Positions 8,350 through 18,049 of a DNA stretch of 64,000 bases are shown here, in pieces (the first letter of the stretch is position 1; each line of letters begins with the position of its first letter). The stretch covers positions 1-64,000 of the forward strand of contig SVOY01000014.1 in the NCBI GenBank assembly GCA_015066105.1. The letters run 5' to 3'. The stretch comes from Oscillospiraceae bacterium. Lineage in GTDB: Bacteria; Bacillota; Clostridia; Oscillospirales; Acutalibacteraceae. Under the pieces are notes generated by a model, which saw only the letters and a list, made by a program, of their open reading frames with translations, did not search any database and was not told the DNA's origin. The position numbers were made by a program, and so were the translations under genes.

Positions 8350-9849
8350 ATGAATAACAGAAGATGCGGCGGCGTGCTTATGCACATTACAAGCCTGCCG
8401 GGAAAATACGCAACGGGAACAATGGGCAAAGAGGCCCGGGCCTTTGCTTCTTCACTTAAAGAGATGGGCTTTTCCCTCTGGCAGACCCTGCCCCTTAATC
8501 CTACGGATATGAGCGGGTCACCCTATTGCTCAAGCAGTGCTTTTGCGGGCAACCTTTCGCTTATTGACCCCGAGCTCCTTTTTGAAAGCGGCCTTATCAC
8601 CGCTGACGAGCTTAAGCAAAACGAATACAGCGGCTCAAAATATGCTTCAAATCACAGCTTTGCCTATGAAAAAAGGCTTGCGACTCTCCGCTGTGCCTAC
8701 GGAAGGCTTGATGCCGATACAAGGTCACTTGTTGATATTTTCGCCTCACAGAACGAGTGGGTTTTCCCTTATGCCTACTATATGGCCCTCAAGGATTATT
8801 TTGGCCTTAAGCCCTGGTGGGAATGGGACAGCGATTATATAAGATACGAGGATGCACTCAGGTATAAGGATAAGCACGGTGCCGAAACCGATTTTTATAT
8901 TTTTGCCCAGTACATTTTCTTCACTCAGTTCAGAGCCCTTAAGGAGTACGCCAACAGCATAGGCATTGAGCTTATGGGCGATATGCCGATTTACATAAGC
9001 CGTGACAGTGCTGACCTTTGGGCAGACAGAGAAGAATTTCAGATAAATGAAAAAAGCCTTGCACCCTCCTTTGTTGCAGGTGTGCCGCCGGATTATTTTT
9101 CCGAGGACGGACAGCTCTGGGGCAACCCCTTATACGATTGGGAAAAAATGGAAAAGAACGGCTTTACCTGGTGGAAAAAGCGCCTTGCCCATTCCCTTAA
9201 GCTTTTTGACAGGGTGCGCATTGACCATTTCAGGGCCTTTGCATCCTATTGGGCAGTGCCTGCCGACAGTAAAACTGCCAAAAACGGCAAGTGGATTGAC
9301 GGCCCCGGCATGAAGCTTTTTAACGCCTTCAGAGATGAATTTGTCAACCTTCCCATCGTTGCCGAGGACCTTGGCACCTTCGGTGAGGATGTTGTGAAGC
9401 TTCTCAGGGATACGGACTTCCCCGGAATGAGGGTTATACAGTTCGGCTTTGACCCCGACGGCGACAGCACGCACCTGCCTCACAACTACCCGATAAACAG
9501 CATTGCCTATGTGGGCACTCACGATAACAACACCATTCTCGGCTGGCTCTGGGATGCAAGCGAAAGGGAGCGTGCCTTTGCACTGCGTTACTGCTGCTTC
9601 GGCGGCAACAACTGGGGCGAGGGCGGTCACTACAGTCCCTCCTGCCGTGCGGTTATTGAGGCCGTGTGGCGTTCAAGCTCAAGAATTGCCGTTGTTGCCG
9701 TTCAGGATATGTGCGGCTACGGCAAGGATGCGAGAATGAACATTCCCGGAACAAGTGAGGAAAACTGGTCATTCCGCATAGGCGAAGAGGGCCTTGCAGG
9801 AATTGATAAGGGCTACTTTGCCGAAATTAACAGGGTTTACAGAAGATAA
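8350..9849 (+). CDS. malQ: 4-alpha-glucanotransferase (amylomaltase)
   Basis: GH77 enzyme of about 499 residues that transfers alpha-1,4-glucan segments between maltodextrins, releasing glucose; cytoplasmic. Characteristic elements are the N-terminal GVLMHITSLPG, SPYCSSSAFAGN, the nucleophile region RIDHFRAF (near residue 292) and AEDLGTF (about 338). Length is normal. The start is ambiguous: ATG 8350 or an in-frame GTG at 8341, and neither has a strong Shine-Dalgarno sequence. It has its own promoter and is followed 34 bp later by the hydratase gene, so the two are probably co-transcribed. Confidence 0.93.
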   Translation: MNNRRCGGVLMHITSLPGKYATGTMGKEARAFASSLKEMGFSLWQTLPLNPTDMSGSPYCSSSAFAGNLSLIDPELLFESGLITADELKQNEYSGSKYASNHSFAYEKRLATLRCAYGRLDADTRSLVDIFASQNEWVFPYAYYMALKDYFGLKPWWEWDSDYIRYEDALRYKDKHGAETDFYIFAQYIFFTQFRALKEYANSIGIELMGDMPIYISRDSADLWADREEFQINEKSLAPSFVAGVPPDYFSEDGQLWGNPLYDWEKMEKNGFTWWKKRLAHSLKLFDRVRIDHFRAFASYWAVPADSKTAKNGKWIDGPGMKLFNAFRDEFVNLPIVAEDLGTFGEDVVKLLRDTDFPGMRVIQFGFDPDGDSTHLPHNYPINSIAYVGTHDNNTILGWLWDASERERAFALRYCCFGGNNWGEGGHYSPSCRAVIEAVWRSSSRIAVVAVQDMCGYGKDARMNIPGTSEENWSFRIGEEGLAGIDKGYFAEINRVYRR

Positions 9850-9883
9850 TTCCGCATTCCGAATTAAAGAAAGGACGATACAA

Positions 9884-12157
9884 ATGCTTGAAATCATAAA
9901 AAACGGTGTTCACCTTGTAGAAGGCAGAACACTCATAAACGGAAGCGAGCAGGAGCAGAAGGCTCAGCTTGAGGCAATGGGCCTTTCACCCCGCAAGGAC
10001 AGAAACGGCACACTCGCTTACTCTGTTCTCAATGCTCACAACACAAGACCCGACGACGAAAAAATGAGAATAAGGTTTGATGCTCTCATTTCTCACGATA
10101 TTACCTATGTAGGTATTATTCAGACCGCAAGGGCAAGCGGACTCAGGGAATTCCCCATTCCCTATGCAATGACAAACTGCCACAACAGCCTTTGTGCGGT
10201 GGGCGGTACAATCAATGAGGATGACCACGTTTTCGGACTTTCAGCGGCTAAAAAGTACGGCGGTATATATGTACCTGCAAATCAGGCGGTTATTCATCAG
10301 TATGCCCGTGAAATGATGGCAGGCTGCGGAAAAATGATTCTCGGCTCTGACAGCCACACACGTTACGGTGCTCTGGGCACAATGGCAGTAGGTGAGGGCG
10401 GCCCCGAGCTTGTAAAGCAGCTGCTTTCAAATACCTGGGACGTAAATCCTCCCGAGGTTGTGCTCGTTTACCTTGAGAATGCACCTAAAGCAGGTATAGG
10501 TCCTCACGACGTTGCGATTGCTCTTTGCGGTGCAGTGTTCAAGGAAGGTCTTGTTACAAACAAGGTGCTTGAATTTGTGGGTCCCGGCGTCTCCAATCTT
10601 TCAATGGATTTCCGTATCGGCATTGATGTTATGACAACGGAAACTGCCTGTCTTTCCTCAATCTGGGAAACAGACGAAAAGGTAAAGGAATATTTTATCA
10701 CCCACGCAAGACCCGATGAATATAAGGAAATGAAGCCCGAGAAGGTGGCTTACTACGATATGGCAATCCGCATTGACCTGAGTAAAATCGAAAGCATGAT
10801 TGCGCTTCCCTTCCACCCCTCAAATGCTTATACCGTTCATGAGCTTCAGCAGAATCCCGAAATCCTCTATGAGGTTGAAAAGGCTGCAAAGGCACAGTTC
10901 GGCGATAAGGTGGATTTCCGACTCAAGGATAAAATCAAGGACGGTGAAATCCTCGTTGACCAGGGCATAATCGCAGGCTGTGCGGGCGGTATGTTTGAAA
11001 ACATCTGCGAGGCCGCCGCAATTCTTGACGGCAAGGACATCGGCGACGGTTACTTCAACCTTTCCGTTTATCCCTCAAGCGTGCCCGTTAATCTCGCCCT
11101 TATCAGAAACGGCGTTCAAGGTAAGCTTCTTGAGGTCGGTGCCGTATTCAAGCCCTGCTTCTGCGGACCCTGCTTCGGTGCAGGTGATGTGCCTGCAAAC
11201 AACGGCCTCTCAATCCGCCACACAACCCGTAACTTCCCCAACCGCGAAGGCAGTAAGCCCTCTGACGGACAGCTTGCTTCCGTTGCACTTATGGACACAC
11301 GCTCCATTGCCGCAACGGCACTTAACAAGGGTGAGCTCACAGCCGCAACCGATGTTGAAATTCCCGATTACAACAAAGAATACAGCTTTGAAAAGGGCGT
11401 TTACGAAAAGAGGGTTTATCAGGGCTTCGGCAAGGCTGATGCCGACTATGAGCTCAGGCTCGGTCCCAACATCACGGACTGGCCCGCAATGTATGAGCTT
11501 GAGGATAATCTTCTTCTTAAGCTTGCCGCAGTTATTCACGATGATGTAACAACAACCGACGAGCTCATCCCCTCGGGTGAAACCTCCTCCTACCGTTCAA
11601 ATCCCCTTAAGCTTGCCGAGTTTGCACTTTCACGCCGTATTCCCGAATACGTCGGCAGAGCAAAGGCAACAGCCGCACAGGAAAAGAGCAGAAGAGAGGG
11701 CGCAAGTGCAGAGGTCAACGAGGTGCTTGCAAGGGTGACAGACAATGCTCAGGAGACCGCAAAGCACACACAGTTCGGCTCTTGCATTTTTGCCTGCCGC
11801 CCCGGTGACGGAAGCGCAAGAGAGCAGGCCGCATCCTGCCAGAAGGTGCTCGGCGGCTTCGGCAACATCTGCTATGAGTTTGCAACAAAGCGCTACCGCA
11901 GCAACTGCATCAACTGGGGTATTCTTCCCTTCACAATCAGCAAGGACACCGAGTTCAATTACTCGGACGGAGATTATGTGTTTGTTCCCTCAATCTGCGA
12001 AAAAATCAAAAACGGAATTGAGGAAATCCCCGCAAAGGTAATTACCGCAAAGGGCGTTGAGGATATTACCCTTTACGTCAAGGGACTTACCGAGGAGGAA
12101 AAGACAATAATTCTTGAAGGATGTCTTATGAATTATTACAAGGCTCAGAATAAATAA
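9884..12157 (+). CDS. Aconitase-superfamily hydratase (YbhJ-like)
   Basis: A 757-residue protein similar in size and motifs to E. coli YbhJ, an aconitase-superfamily hydratase without assigned substrate. It keeps [4Fe-4S] cluster motifs (CFCGPCFGAG and another Cys in IIAGCAGGMFEN) and the substrate region GSDSHTRYGALGTMAVGEGG. These fit reversible hydration-dehydration of a hydroxy-acid. True aconitases and 3-isopropylmalate dehydratases have different domain arrangement, so I do not call it either. AAAGGA lies before ATG 9884; the longer reading frame to 9794 overlaps malQ and lacks a binding site. Probably second gene of a malQ operon. Confidence 0.8.
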   Translation: MLEIIKNGVHLVEGRTLINGSEQEQKAQLEAMGLSPRKDRNGTLAYSVLNAHNTRPDDEKMRIRFDALISHDITYVGIIQTARASGLREFPIPYAMTNCHNSLCAVGGTINEDDHVFGLSAAKKYGGIYVPANQAVIHQYAREMMAGCGKMILGSDSHTRYGALGTMAVGEGGPELVKQLLSNTWDVNPPEVVLVYLENAPKAGIGPHDVAIALCGAVFKEGLVTNKVLEFVGPGVSNLSMDFRIGIDVMTTETACLSSIWETDEKVKEYFITHARPDEYKEMKPEKVAYYDMAIRIDLSKIESMIALPFHPSNAYTVHELQQNPEILYEVEKAAKAQFGDKVDFRLKDKIKDGEILVDQGIIAGCAGGMFENICEAAAILDGKDIGDGYFNLSVYPSSVPVNLALIRNGVQGKLLEVGAVFKPCFCGPCFGAGDVPANNGLSIRHTTRNFPNREGSKPSDGQLASVALMDTRSIAATALNKGELTAATDVEIPDYNKEYSFEKGVYEKRVYQGFGKADADYELRLGPNITDWPAMYELEDNLLLKLAAVIHDDVTTTDELIPSGETSSYRSNPLKLAEFALSRRIPEYVGRAKATAAQEKSRREGASAEVNEVLARVTDNAQETAKHTQFGSCIFACRPGDGSAREQAASCQKVLGGFGNICYEFATKRYRSNCINWGILPFTISKDTEFNYSDGDYVFVPSICEKIKNGIEEIPAKVITAKGVEDITLYVKGLTEEEKTIILEGCLMNYYKAQNK

Positions 12158-12166
12158 GCATAGAAC

Positions 12167-12203
12167 TAAACCGCCGTCTGTGAAAATCACAGACGGCGGT
12201 TTA
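12167..12203 (+). terminator. Terminator after hydratase gene
   Basis: A perfect stem, TAAACCGCCGTCTGTGA paired with TCACAGACGGCGGTTTA. It is symmetrical, so it may act in both directions. Confidence 0.8.
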
Positions 12204-12433
12204 CAGATATTAGAGAATCAGAAGCAGTCACAGAAATCAGAAAAATGAAACAAATCACTTTTCTGTAACCTTATAATACTACAAAATAAAACAAAAATAA
12301 AGATAAATGTTGCGAATTAACACTAATTTAATAAATTTGTTGCGCAAAAGCTCTCGGTATTATGCGTTAACTTAAGTCTTCGGATTATACTGACCACCCT
12401 TTAAGCATAGGATTGTACAAAGGAAGTGGTTAT

Positions 12434-13456
12434 ATGGTTTTACGCTTTGACAAAAGAATTTTCGCGGGCTTTCTGTCGCTTGTGCTTGCTCTTTTATGTG
12501 TGGTTATGTCCTTTTATACCAATGTGAGGGCAGAGGATACACAAGGAGAAGGCACCTACATAAAATGGGCGGAGCTGAATGTATCTTTGCAGGCCCTTGA
12601 GGACACAATGCAGCTTGACATAGAAACCTACGGCAAGCTTTATCACATAAGCTGGATAGACTCCCTTTCTTACCTTGCCTGCAAAAACGGAAACAGCTGG
12701 AGCGGATACAAAAGGGCTCAGCTTGATAATATGCTTGCCGAGCTGGGTGAGATATACACGGTAGATGACCTTATGAAGAACAACAAGTATTATGCTTATT
12801 ATAAGGAAAGCTTTTCTGCCATGCTTTCGGGAATCTTGGGCGTTTACGAAAAGGAAGCACCCGACGGGCAGGGCGGCAAAAAAACAGTAACGGGCTACGG
12901 TCTTATTGCCTACAGCCCCGTTGCCGAGGGCTTTTCCTATTCGCATTATGACGATTTCGGTGCCTCGAGAAGCTACGGCTACAGACGAAGTCACCTGGGC
13001 AATGACCTTATGGGCTATGTGGGCACGCCCATAGTGTCCGTTGAGGGCGGTGTGGTTGAATGTATCGGCTGGAACAAATACGGCGGCTGGCGGCTCGGCA
13101 TAAGGAGTCTTGACGGCAAGCGCTCCTATTATTATGCCCATCTGAGGAAGGACAGACCCTACGCCCAGGGCATTGCCGTAGGCACAAGGGTAAAGCCGGG
13201 TCAGGTTATCGGTTATATGGGAATGACGGGCTACAGTGATAAGGAAAACGTCAACGGAATGAACGTGCCCCACCTTCATTTCGGTATGCAGCTGATTTTT
13301 GATGAAAGTCAGAAGGAGGGCACAAATCAGATATGGCTTGATGTTTACAATCTTGTCCGTCTGCTTTCAAAAAACAGAGCCACGGTAATAAAGGATGAGC
13401 AAAGCGGAGAATATATAAGAAAATACGATATAACAGTCAAAGAAAGTGAGATATAA
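12434..13456 (+). CDS. Secreted M23 family metallopeptidase
   Basis: 340 residues with an N-terminal signal sequence (positive residues, a hydrophobic stretch of about 20 residues, then NVRAED). The C-terminal half is an M23/LytM zinc peptidase domain with SHLGNDLMG (HxxxD) near residue 190 and PHLHFG near residue 280, so the zinc ligands are intact. Such enzymes cut peptidoglycan cross-bridges during growth, division or sporulation. The N-terminal 150 residues are unrecognised. ATG 12434 follows AGGAAG; a TTG at 12413 would lengthen it by seven residues. It stands alone with a 230-bp AT-rich upstream gap in which I see no confident promoter. Confidence 0.85.
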   Translation: MVLRFDKRIFAGFLSLVLALLCVVMSFYTNVRAEDTQGEGTYIKWAELNVSLQALEDTMQLDIETYGKLYHISWIDSLSYLACKNGNSWSGYKRAQLDNMLAELGEIYTVDDLMKNNKYYAYYKESFSAMLSGILGVYEKEAPDGQGGKKTVTGYGLIAYSPVAEGFSYSHYDDFGASRSYGYRRSHLGNDLMGYVGTPIVSVEGGVVECIGWNKYGGWRLGIRSLDGKRSYYYAHLRKDRPYAQGIAVGTRVKPGQVIGYMGMTGYSDKENVNGMNVPHLHFGMQLIFDESQKEGTNQIWLDVYNLVRLLSKNRATVIKDEQSGEYIRKYDITVKESEI

Positions 13457-13467
13457 GGCAAATTATC

Positions 13468-13497
13468 TTGACTTTTAAGGCCGCAGAGTATTATAAT
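13468..13497 (+). promoter_or_regulatory. Promoter of ThrE-type exporter operon
   Basis: TTGACT, 18-bp spacer, TATAAT. Confidence 0.7.
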
Positions 13498-13554
13498 AAA
13501 TTTTGTATATTGGGTAATTCTGTATAAAAACCTGAAAGATTAAAGGTGTAAATT

Positions 13555-14349
13555 ATGCAAGATAATAAAGATGAAGCTGTCGGTGTGAAAAACAATAATG
13601 AAAAGGTGCTTTCCCTTGCCCTTGATTTGGGCAAAAGCATGGTGCAGTGCGGTGCGGAAATCAACCGCGTTGAAGAAACCGTCAGAAGAGTCTGCTTTGC
13701 CTACGGACTCAGCAGAACAGAGGTTTTTTCAATTATTTCAATGGTTTACGCTACCGTTATAGATAAGGACGGCAGTACGCACACTCAGATGCGCCGCATA
13801 TATTCCTATGCCCCGAACTTTGACAGGCTTGAGCAGCTTAATTCGCTTTCAAGAAAAATCTGTGCCACGGTGCCGGATATTGATGAGGCCGCCGCCGAGC
13901 TGAAAAGTATTTTCGTCAAAAAAAAGCCCTTCAGGCTGACCGTGTGTCTCGGCTATTTAATAGCCGCAATGGGCTTTACGGTGTTTTTCGGCGGCAATAT
14001 GCTCGATGCTCTTGCCTCGGCACCCATTGCTTTTGTGATTTATCTTATGAACGCCTATATCAAGGCAACGGGTGTAAACCGACTGTTTTTCACCGCCCTT
14101 TCCTCCTTTCTTGCCGGCATCTTTGCCCTGATTTTTGTAAGGCTCGGCTTCGGTGAAAATGCAAATATGATTATGATAGGCGACATAATGCTTCTCATTC
14201 CCGGCCTTATGCTTGTCAACTCCGTCAGAGAAATGCTGTGCGGAGATATTATGTCGGGACTTCTGAGGCTGCTCGAATCGGTTATTATTGCCATGGCAAT
14301 TGCCTGCGGCTATGCCGTTGCAATTATTTTGGGTAACAGCGTGCTTTAA
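13555..14349 (+). CDS. Threonine/serine exporter, N-terminal subunit (ThrE family, DUF1212)
   Basis: 264 residues: a soluble N-terminal part (about 1-120) with CGAEINRVEETV, FSIISMVYATV and RRIYSY, then about five membrane segments. This matches the N-terminal half of the ThrE threonine/serine exporter, which in many Firmicutes is encoded by two genes. The partner gene starts 13 bp later. Function in amino-acid efflux is from family knowledge; substrate is not shown by sequence. Confidence 0.85.
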   Translation: MQDNKDEAVGVKNNNEKVLSLALDLGKSMVQCGAEINRVEETVRRVCFAYGLSRTEVFSIISMVYATVIDKDGSTHTQMRRIYSYAPNFDRLEQLNSLSRKICATVPDIDEAAAELKSIFVKKKPFRLTVCLGYLIAAMGFTVFFGGNMLDALASAPIAFVIYLMNAYIKATGVNRLFFTALSSFLAGIFALIFVRLGFGENANMIMIGDIMLLIPGLMLVNSVREMLCGDIMSGLLRLLESVIIAMAIACGYAVAIILGNSVL

Positions 14350-14362
14350 GGAGGGGATAATT

Positions 14363-14824
14363 ATGCAACTGAATGAAGCTTTGCGTATTGTTTTATCGGG
14401 TCTTATCGGCACATTCGGCTTTACGCTTGTTTTCCGTTCAAACAAAAACAGAGTTATAATTTCCACCGTGGGCGGCGTGCTCACCTGTGTTATATATCTG
14501 ATTTCCTGCCACTTTTTTGAGCATGAGCTTATGCAGAATCTTTTCCCGGCTTTAGGTGCAACGGTTTATGCGGAGATAATGGCAAGGCTTACAAGGGCCC
14601 CTGCAACACCAATACTTGCCTGCTCAATTATACCGCTTGTTCCGGGCGGCAAGCTCTATTACACAACCTACTATTTTGTTATAGGTGAAATGGAAAGCTT
14701 TTACGAATCCATAGTTGCCCTTCTCAGAATTGCAAGCGGTCTTGCGGTAGGAATTATTATCGTGTCTGTTATAGTTCACGAAATCAACAGGAATAAATTC
14801 AAGCACATACTTGACATTGAATAA
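14363..14824 (+). CDS. Threonine/serine exporter, C-terminal subunit (ThrE family, DUF3815)
   Basis: 153 residues, almost entirely four to five membrane segments, with a conserved CSIIPLVPGG motif typical of the second ThrE half. AAGGAGGGG sits directly before ATG 14363. The short spacing to the first subunit gene indicates translational coupling, and the two proteins likely form one permease. The following GH3 gene starts 15 bp later, so the transcript may continue into it. Confidence 0.85.
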   Translation: MQLNEALRIVLSGLIGTFGFTLVFRSNKNRVIISTVGGVLTCVIYLISCHFFEHELMQNLFPALGATVYAEIMARLTRAPATPILACSIIPLVPGGKLYYTTYYFVIGEMESFYESIVALLRIASGLAVGIIIVSVIVHEINRNKFKHILDIE

Positions 14825-14839
14825 AAAAGGAGAAAGAAA

Positions 14840-17281
14840 ATGAACAAAGCTTTTGAAAAAATCTACGGTGTGGGCGCCGCAATTTACGGTAAATTCAACA
14901 GCCTTTCCCAGGCTGAGCAGGCAAGAAGCAGAGCTCCCAAGGTTATAACAAAGGGTATGCCCGAAATTCTTCGTGCCGCTGCCGCCGAGGGTGCCGTTCT
15001 GCTTGAAAACAACGGTGTGCTTCCGCTTGAAAAAGGCAGCCGCGTTGCCCTTTTCGGCAGAGTGCAGAACGATTGGTTTTACACCGGCTACGGCTCGGGC
15101 GGTGATGTAAACAAGCCCTATGCCGTCAACCTTATTGAGGGTGTAAGAGGCTGCGCCGGGCTTGAGCTTAACGAGGCTCTTGCAAGGTGCTATGAAGGCT
15201 GGTGCAAAGAAAATCCCGTTGACCACGGTGTATGGGGTCAGTGGCCGAGATTTTATCCTGAAATGCCCCTTACAAAAAGAGAGGCTACTCTCGGCAAAAA
15301 AGAGGGTGACACCGCCGTTGTTGTAATAGGACGTTCAAGCGGCGAGGACAGAGAAAACGCTCTTGAAAAGGGCAGCTATTATATTACGGATGAAGAAATT
15401 GATATGCTTACCGCCGTTACCGGTGAGTATGACAGAGTAGTCGTGCTTCTGAATATCGGCTGTATTATGGACCTTACCTGGCTTGAAAAGTTCGGCGAAA
15501 AGATTTCTGCCGTGCTTCTTGTATGGCAGGGCGGTATGGAAAGCGGCAACGCCGTGTGCGACCTTCTTACGGGAAAGGTCAATCCCTCGGGCAAGCTTAC
15601 CGCAACGGTTGCAAGAAAATACGAGGATTTTCCTTGTGCCAAGGATTTCGGCGCAAAGGATTACAATAACTATACCGAGGATATTTATGTAGGCTACCGT
15701 TATTTTGAAACCTTTAACAAGGACGGAGTAAAGTATCCCTTCGGTTACGGCCTTTCTTACAGTAAGTTTACCGTGAACGGTGTTGAATGTACGGAAAAAG
15801 AGGACGGCGTTGAAATAAGCTGCACCGTTAAAAATGAGGGCGAGTATGCGGGCAGATACACCGTTCAGGCTTATGCCGAAAAGCCCTGCGGAAGGCTCGG
15901 TAACCCCGTAAGAGAGCTTGCCGCCTATGCTAAAACCGCAGTTATTGAAAAAGGCGCAGGTGAGGCTGTTACTCTCTTTGTTCCCTTCAGTGCTTTTGCA
16001 AGCTATGATGACAGAGGAGTAACGGGTCATCAGTTTGCCTATGTTATTGAAAGCGGTGATTACGGCATTGCCCTGGGTGACAATGTGCGTGATGCCGAAA
16101 CCGTTTATACAAAGAATTACGCTGAGTGCATTGTTACAAAGCAGCTCAGCCAGGTCTCTGCACCTCAGAGCGATTTTGAAATTATTACCGCTGTAAGAAA
16201 CGGTGATAAATATGAAATCAAAAAGGAAAAGGCTGTAAAGAGACAGTATAATCTTAAAAATATTATTCTTGACAGTATGCCCGAGGACATTCCTCTCACG
16301 GGAGATAAGGGCATTAAGCTTATTGATGTTAAAAACGGCAAAAACACAATGGAGGAGTTTGTTGCTCAGCTTGACAAAAAGGAGCTTGAAGCAATTACAA
16401 GAGGTGCTTATATTATGGGCAGTCCTCTCGGTGTGCCCGGCAACGCGGGCTGCTTTGCAGGTGTGCTTCCCTCACTTCGTGCAAAGGGTGTGCCTGCAGT
16501 AACCACAACTGACGGCCCCTCAGGCATCAGACTTTCCGCCTGCTGCTCTCTTATTCCCATCGGCACACTGCTTGCCTCAAGCTTTGACGATGAGCTCGTT
16601 GAAAGGGTATACACCGCTGTTTCGGGCGAAATGGCAGAAAAGGGCAGCGATGTGCTTCTTGCTCCCGGTATCAATATTCACAGAAGTCCCCTTTGCGGCA
16701 GAAACTTCGAGTACTACTCCGAAGACCCGTTCCTTTGCGGTAAGATTGCCGCAGCTGCCGTAAGAGGTATTCAGCATAACAACCGTTCGGCCTGCCCCAA
16801 GCATTACGCCTGCAACAGCCAGGAGTATAACCGTAACGGAAACGATTCCCGCCTTTCCGAAAGGGCGCTTCGCGAGATTTACTTAAGAGGCTTTGAAATC
16901 TGTGTCAAGGAGGGCAAGCCTCAGAACATTATGACCTCCTACAACCTCATCAACGGTGTCTGGGGCCATTACAATTACGAGCTTTGCACAAGAGTTCTGC
17001 GTGAGGAGTGGGGCTATGAGGGCAATGTTATGACCGACTGGTGGATGAGAAAATCAAAGAGCCAGGAATTCCCCGAAATGTGCGACCAGGCCTACAGAGT
17101 GCGCGCACAGGTGGATCTTCTTATGCCCGGCGGCGGCAGAGTTGCAATTATCAAACGCCCCGACGGCACACTGCTTAAGACTCTGGGTAAAAATGAGGGC
17201 ATCACCTACGGCGAAATGCAGAGAAGCGCAATGAACATTCTCCGCTTTGCAATGAACAGCTCCGCAATGGACAGAATATAA
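14840..17281 (+). CDS. GH3 family beta-glycosidase with swapped domain order
   Basis: 813 residues. The domain order is reversed from the first GH3 enzyme: the alpha/beta sandwich domain comes first (GAVLLENNGVLPL near residue 50; GKLTATV), then the Fn3-like domain (YVGYRYF, YPFGYGLSY, about 275-420), and the catalytic barrel last (TTDGPSGIRL, INIHRSPLCGRNFEY, nucleophile VMTDWW with Asp about 733). This order is known from some rumen beta-glucosidases such as those of Ruminococcus albus and Butyrivibrio. No signal peptide, so probably cytoplasmic. AAAAGGAG precedes the start. It follows the exporter genes by 15 bp and precedes a TetR regulator and sugar kinase. Substrate is uncertain. Confidence 0.9.
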   Translation: MNKAFEKIYGVGAAIYGKFNSLSQAEQARSRAPKVITKGMPEILRAAAAEGAVLLENNGVLPLEKGSRVALFGRVQNDWFYTGYGSGGDVNKPYAVNLIEGVRGCAGLELNEALARCYEGWCKENPVDHGVWGQWPRFYPEMPLTKREATLGKKEGDTAVVVIGRSSGEDRENALEKGSYYITDEEIDMLTAVTGEYDRVVVLLNIGCIMDLTWLEKFGEKISAVLLVWQGGMESGNAVCDLLTGKVNPSGKLTATVARKYEDFPCAKDFGAKDYNNYTEDIYVGYRYFETFNKDGVKYPFGYGLSYSKFTVNGVECTEKEDGVEISCTVKNEGEYAGRYTVQAYAEKPCGRLGNPVRELAAYAKTAVIEKGAGEAVTLFVPFSAFASYDDRGVTGHQFAYVIESGDYGIALGDNVRDAETVYTKNYAECIVTKQLSQVSAPQSDFEIITAVRNGDKYEIKKEKAVKRQYNLKNIILDSMPEDIPLTGDKGIKLIDVKNGKNTMEEFVAQLDKKELEAITRGAYIMGSPLGVPGNAGCFAGVLPSLRAKGVPAVTTTDGPSGIRLSACCSLIPIGTLLASSFDDELVERVYTAVSGEMAEKGSDVLLAPGINIHRSPLCGRNFEYYSEDPFLCGKIAAAAVRGIQHNNRSACPKHYACNSQEYNRNGNDSRLSERALREIYLRGFEICVKEGKPQNIMTSYNLINGVWGHYNYELCTRVLREEWGYEGNVMTDWWMRKSKSQEFPEMCDQAYRVRAQVDLLMPGGGRVAIIKRPDGTLLKTLGKNEGITYGEMQRSAMNILRFAMNSSAMDRI

Positions 17282-17288
17282 TTTATAC

Positions 17289-17317
17289 TTGCATTTTCTG
17301 ACAAGAATTGCTAAAAT
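17289..17317 (+). promoter_or_regulatory. Promoter of TetR and sugar kinase genes
   Basis: TTGCAT, 17-bp spacer, TAAAAT. Confidence 0.5.
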
Positions 17318-17365
17318 AGATAAAAGAGGCGCAAAGCCTCGTAATAATCAGGAAACGGAGAGCGT

Positions 17366-18025
17366 ATGGAAGGTTATAAGCTTTACTGTAAGCCTACATT
17401 TGAAAACATCCCCGAGGAAAAGCGAAGGAAAATTCTTGAAATTGCGGTAAGAGAGTTTGCCTATTGCGGCTTTGAGAACGCAAACATCAACGTCATTGCA
17501 AAAAAGGCGGAGGTAAGCGTCGGCTCACTTTACAAGTATTTTGACACAAAGACGGACCTTTTTCTTACAAGCGTCAACTACGGAATTGATAATCTCAAAA
17601 CCATTATCGATGCCGTGACAAACTCTGACGAGGACGTTATGAGGCGACTTGAAAAGATTGTGCGCATTGCAATTGAGTTTTCACGCATCAACTCGGTGCT
17701 TATCAGGCTTTACAATGAGGTTACGAGCGAAAGCAATGCCGAGCTTGCCGACAGAATTGCCTCTGATATGGAGACGGTTACTGCGGCGGCCTACAAAAAG
17801 GTTATTATGGACGGCCAGGCGGCAGGGGAGATACGCAAGGATATTGACCCGGGCATGGCGGCGTTCTTTGTTGATAATCTGCTTATGAACATTCAGTTTT
17901 CCTACGCCTGCGATTATTACAAAAAAAGGTATGAAATATATGCCGGCAAGGACATTTTCCAAAGAGATGAATTTGCCGTGCAGAATATATTGAGCTTTAT
18001 CAAATCGGCACTAAAAATGAATTGA
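17366..18025 (+). CDS. TetR/AcrR family regulator
   Basis: 219 residues. The N-terminal helix-turn-helix is typical (KILEIAVREFAYCGFENANINVIAKKAEVSVGSLYKYF in shorter pieces, residues about 20-58, ending in the SLYKYF recognition helix). The rest is an all-helical ligand domain. CGGAG lies five bases before ATG 17366. It sits 24 bp before the FGGY kinase gene, suggesting co-transcription and possible control of the kinase or of its own transcript. Ligand unknown. Confidence 0.85.
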   Translation: MEGYKLYCKPTFENIPEEKRRKILEIAVREFAYCGFENANINVIAKKAEVSVGSLYKYFDTKTDLFLTSVNYGIDNLKTIIDAVTNSDEDVMRRLEKIVRIAIEFSRINSVLIRLYNEVTSESNAELADRIASDMETVTAAAYKKVIMDGQAAGEIRKDIDPGMAAFFVDNLLMNIQFSYACDYYKKRYEIYAGKDIFQRDEFAVQNILSFIKSALKMN

Positions 18026-18049
18026 CAAATCTGAAAGGAAGAAAACATT

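Noticed and set aside
12494-13279. 261-codon antisense ORF over the M23 gene
   Set aside because: Shadow of a gene with clear signal peptide and zinc motifs on the other strand.
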